A stretch of 20,293 nucleotides of DNA from the NCBI GenBank assembly GCA_905397405.1, contig CAJPVJ010000810.1, forward strand, positions 1 through 20,293. Direction: 5' to 3'. The notes under the pieces are model-generated. The model was not told where the DNA came from. It saw nothing but the letters and a program-made list of their open reading frames with translations, and did not search any database. Each line of letters opens with the position of its first letter. Position 1 is the first letter of the stretch. This DNA is from Oppiella nova (lineage: Eukaryota; Arthropoda; Arachnida; Sarcoptiformes; Oppiidae). Made by a program: the position numbers and the translations under genes. Of this stretch, positions 20,274 through 20,293 are shown piece by piece.

Positions 20274-20293
20274 CTAAACACAAATTGTTATCA
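20274..20293 (-). other. 3' end of an intron of the Gly/Asn-rich gene
   Basis: The minus strand reads ...atttgtgtttag before GGGTGGAATTGG, a good acceptor. The upstream exon lies beyond the window. Confidence 0.6.

Overview
The window looks like nuclear DNA from a small-intron eukaryote, most likely an arthropod (a mite would fit, but nothing here proves it). It is AT-rich between genes, its introns are 57-68 bp with GT...AG ends, and its genes encode secreted, low-complexity structural-type proteins. All real genes lie on the minus strand. None could be assigned to a named family, so no symbols are given.

Layout, in minus-strand order. (1) 20273-18827: 3' part of a Gly/Asn-rich protein gene, six exons as the sequence stands. 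(2) 18144-15079: a two-exon gene for a secreted 999-residue protein with a Pro/Asn/Lys-rich first half and a Gln/Asn/Glu/Ser-rich second half; a poly(A) signal follows at 14992-14987. (3) 14494 to beyond base 1: one very large gene for a secreted protein. It has a signal peptide, a Pro/Asn-rich part with a 236-residue tandem repeat, a Thr/Lys/Ser-rich part, and Glu/Ser/Thr-rich arrays of a 29-residue (87-bp) repeat. It has no stop before the window edge.

The main discovery concerns gene 3. Read literally it is broken into about a dozen pieces by stops and frame changes. All of these breaks are explained by two kinds of 127-base anomaly. Eleven blocks (five placed with single-base evidence, the rest to within 1-3 bases) are written as the complement of the expected sequence WITHOUT reversal. 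Three sites carry a 127-base tandem duplication with one extra 'a' between the copies (128 bases, hence a frameshift). When the blocks are read as complement and one copy of each duplication is set aside, a single frame stays open from 14494 to base 2, 4,703 codons. At one site the proof is internal: bases 7867-7903 and 7995-8031 are exact base-by-base complements in the same order (37 of 37). Gene 1 has a related anomaly: a 127-base direct repeat flanking exactly 127 foreign-looking bases.

No known DNA rearrangement yields an unreversed complement, and 127 is a common maximum k-mer length of de Bruijn assemblers. The most likely explanation is therefore an assembly or sequence-processing artefact at repeats, not a biological system. 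The hydrophobic 'proteins', stops and splice sites seen inside these blocks should not be annotated. What remains as biology is a tandem set of minus-strand genes for large secreted repeat proteins; two of them share a short W-x-P-[IV] motif.
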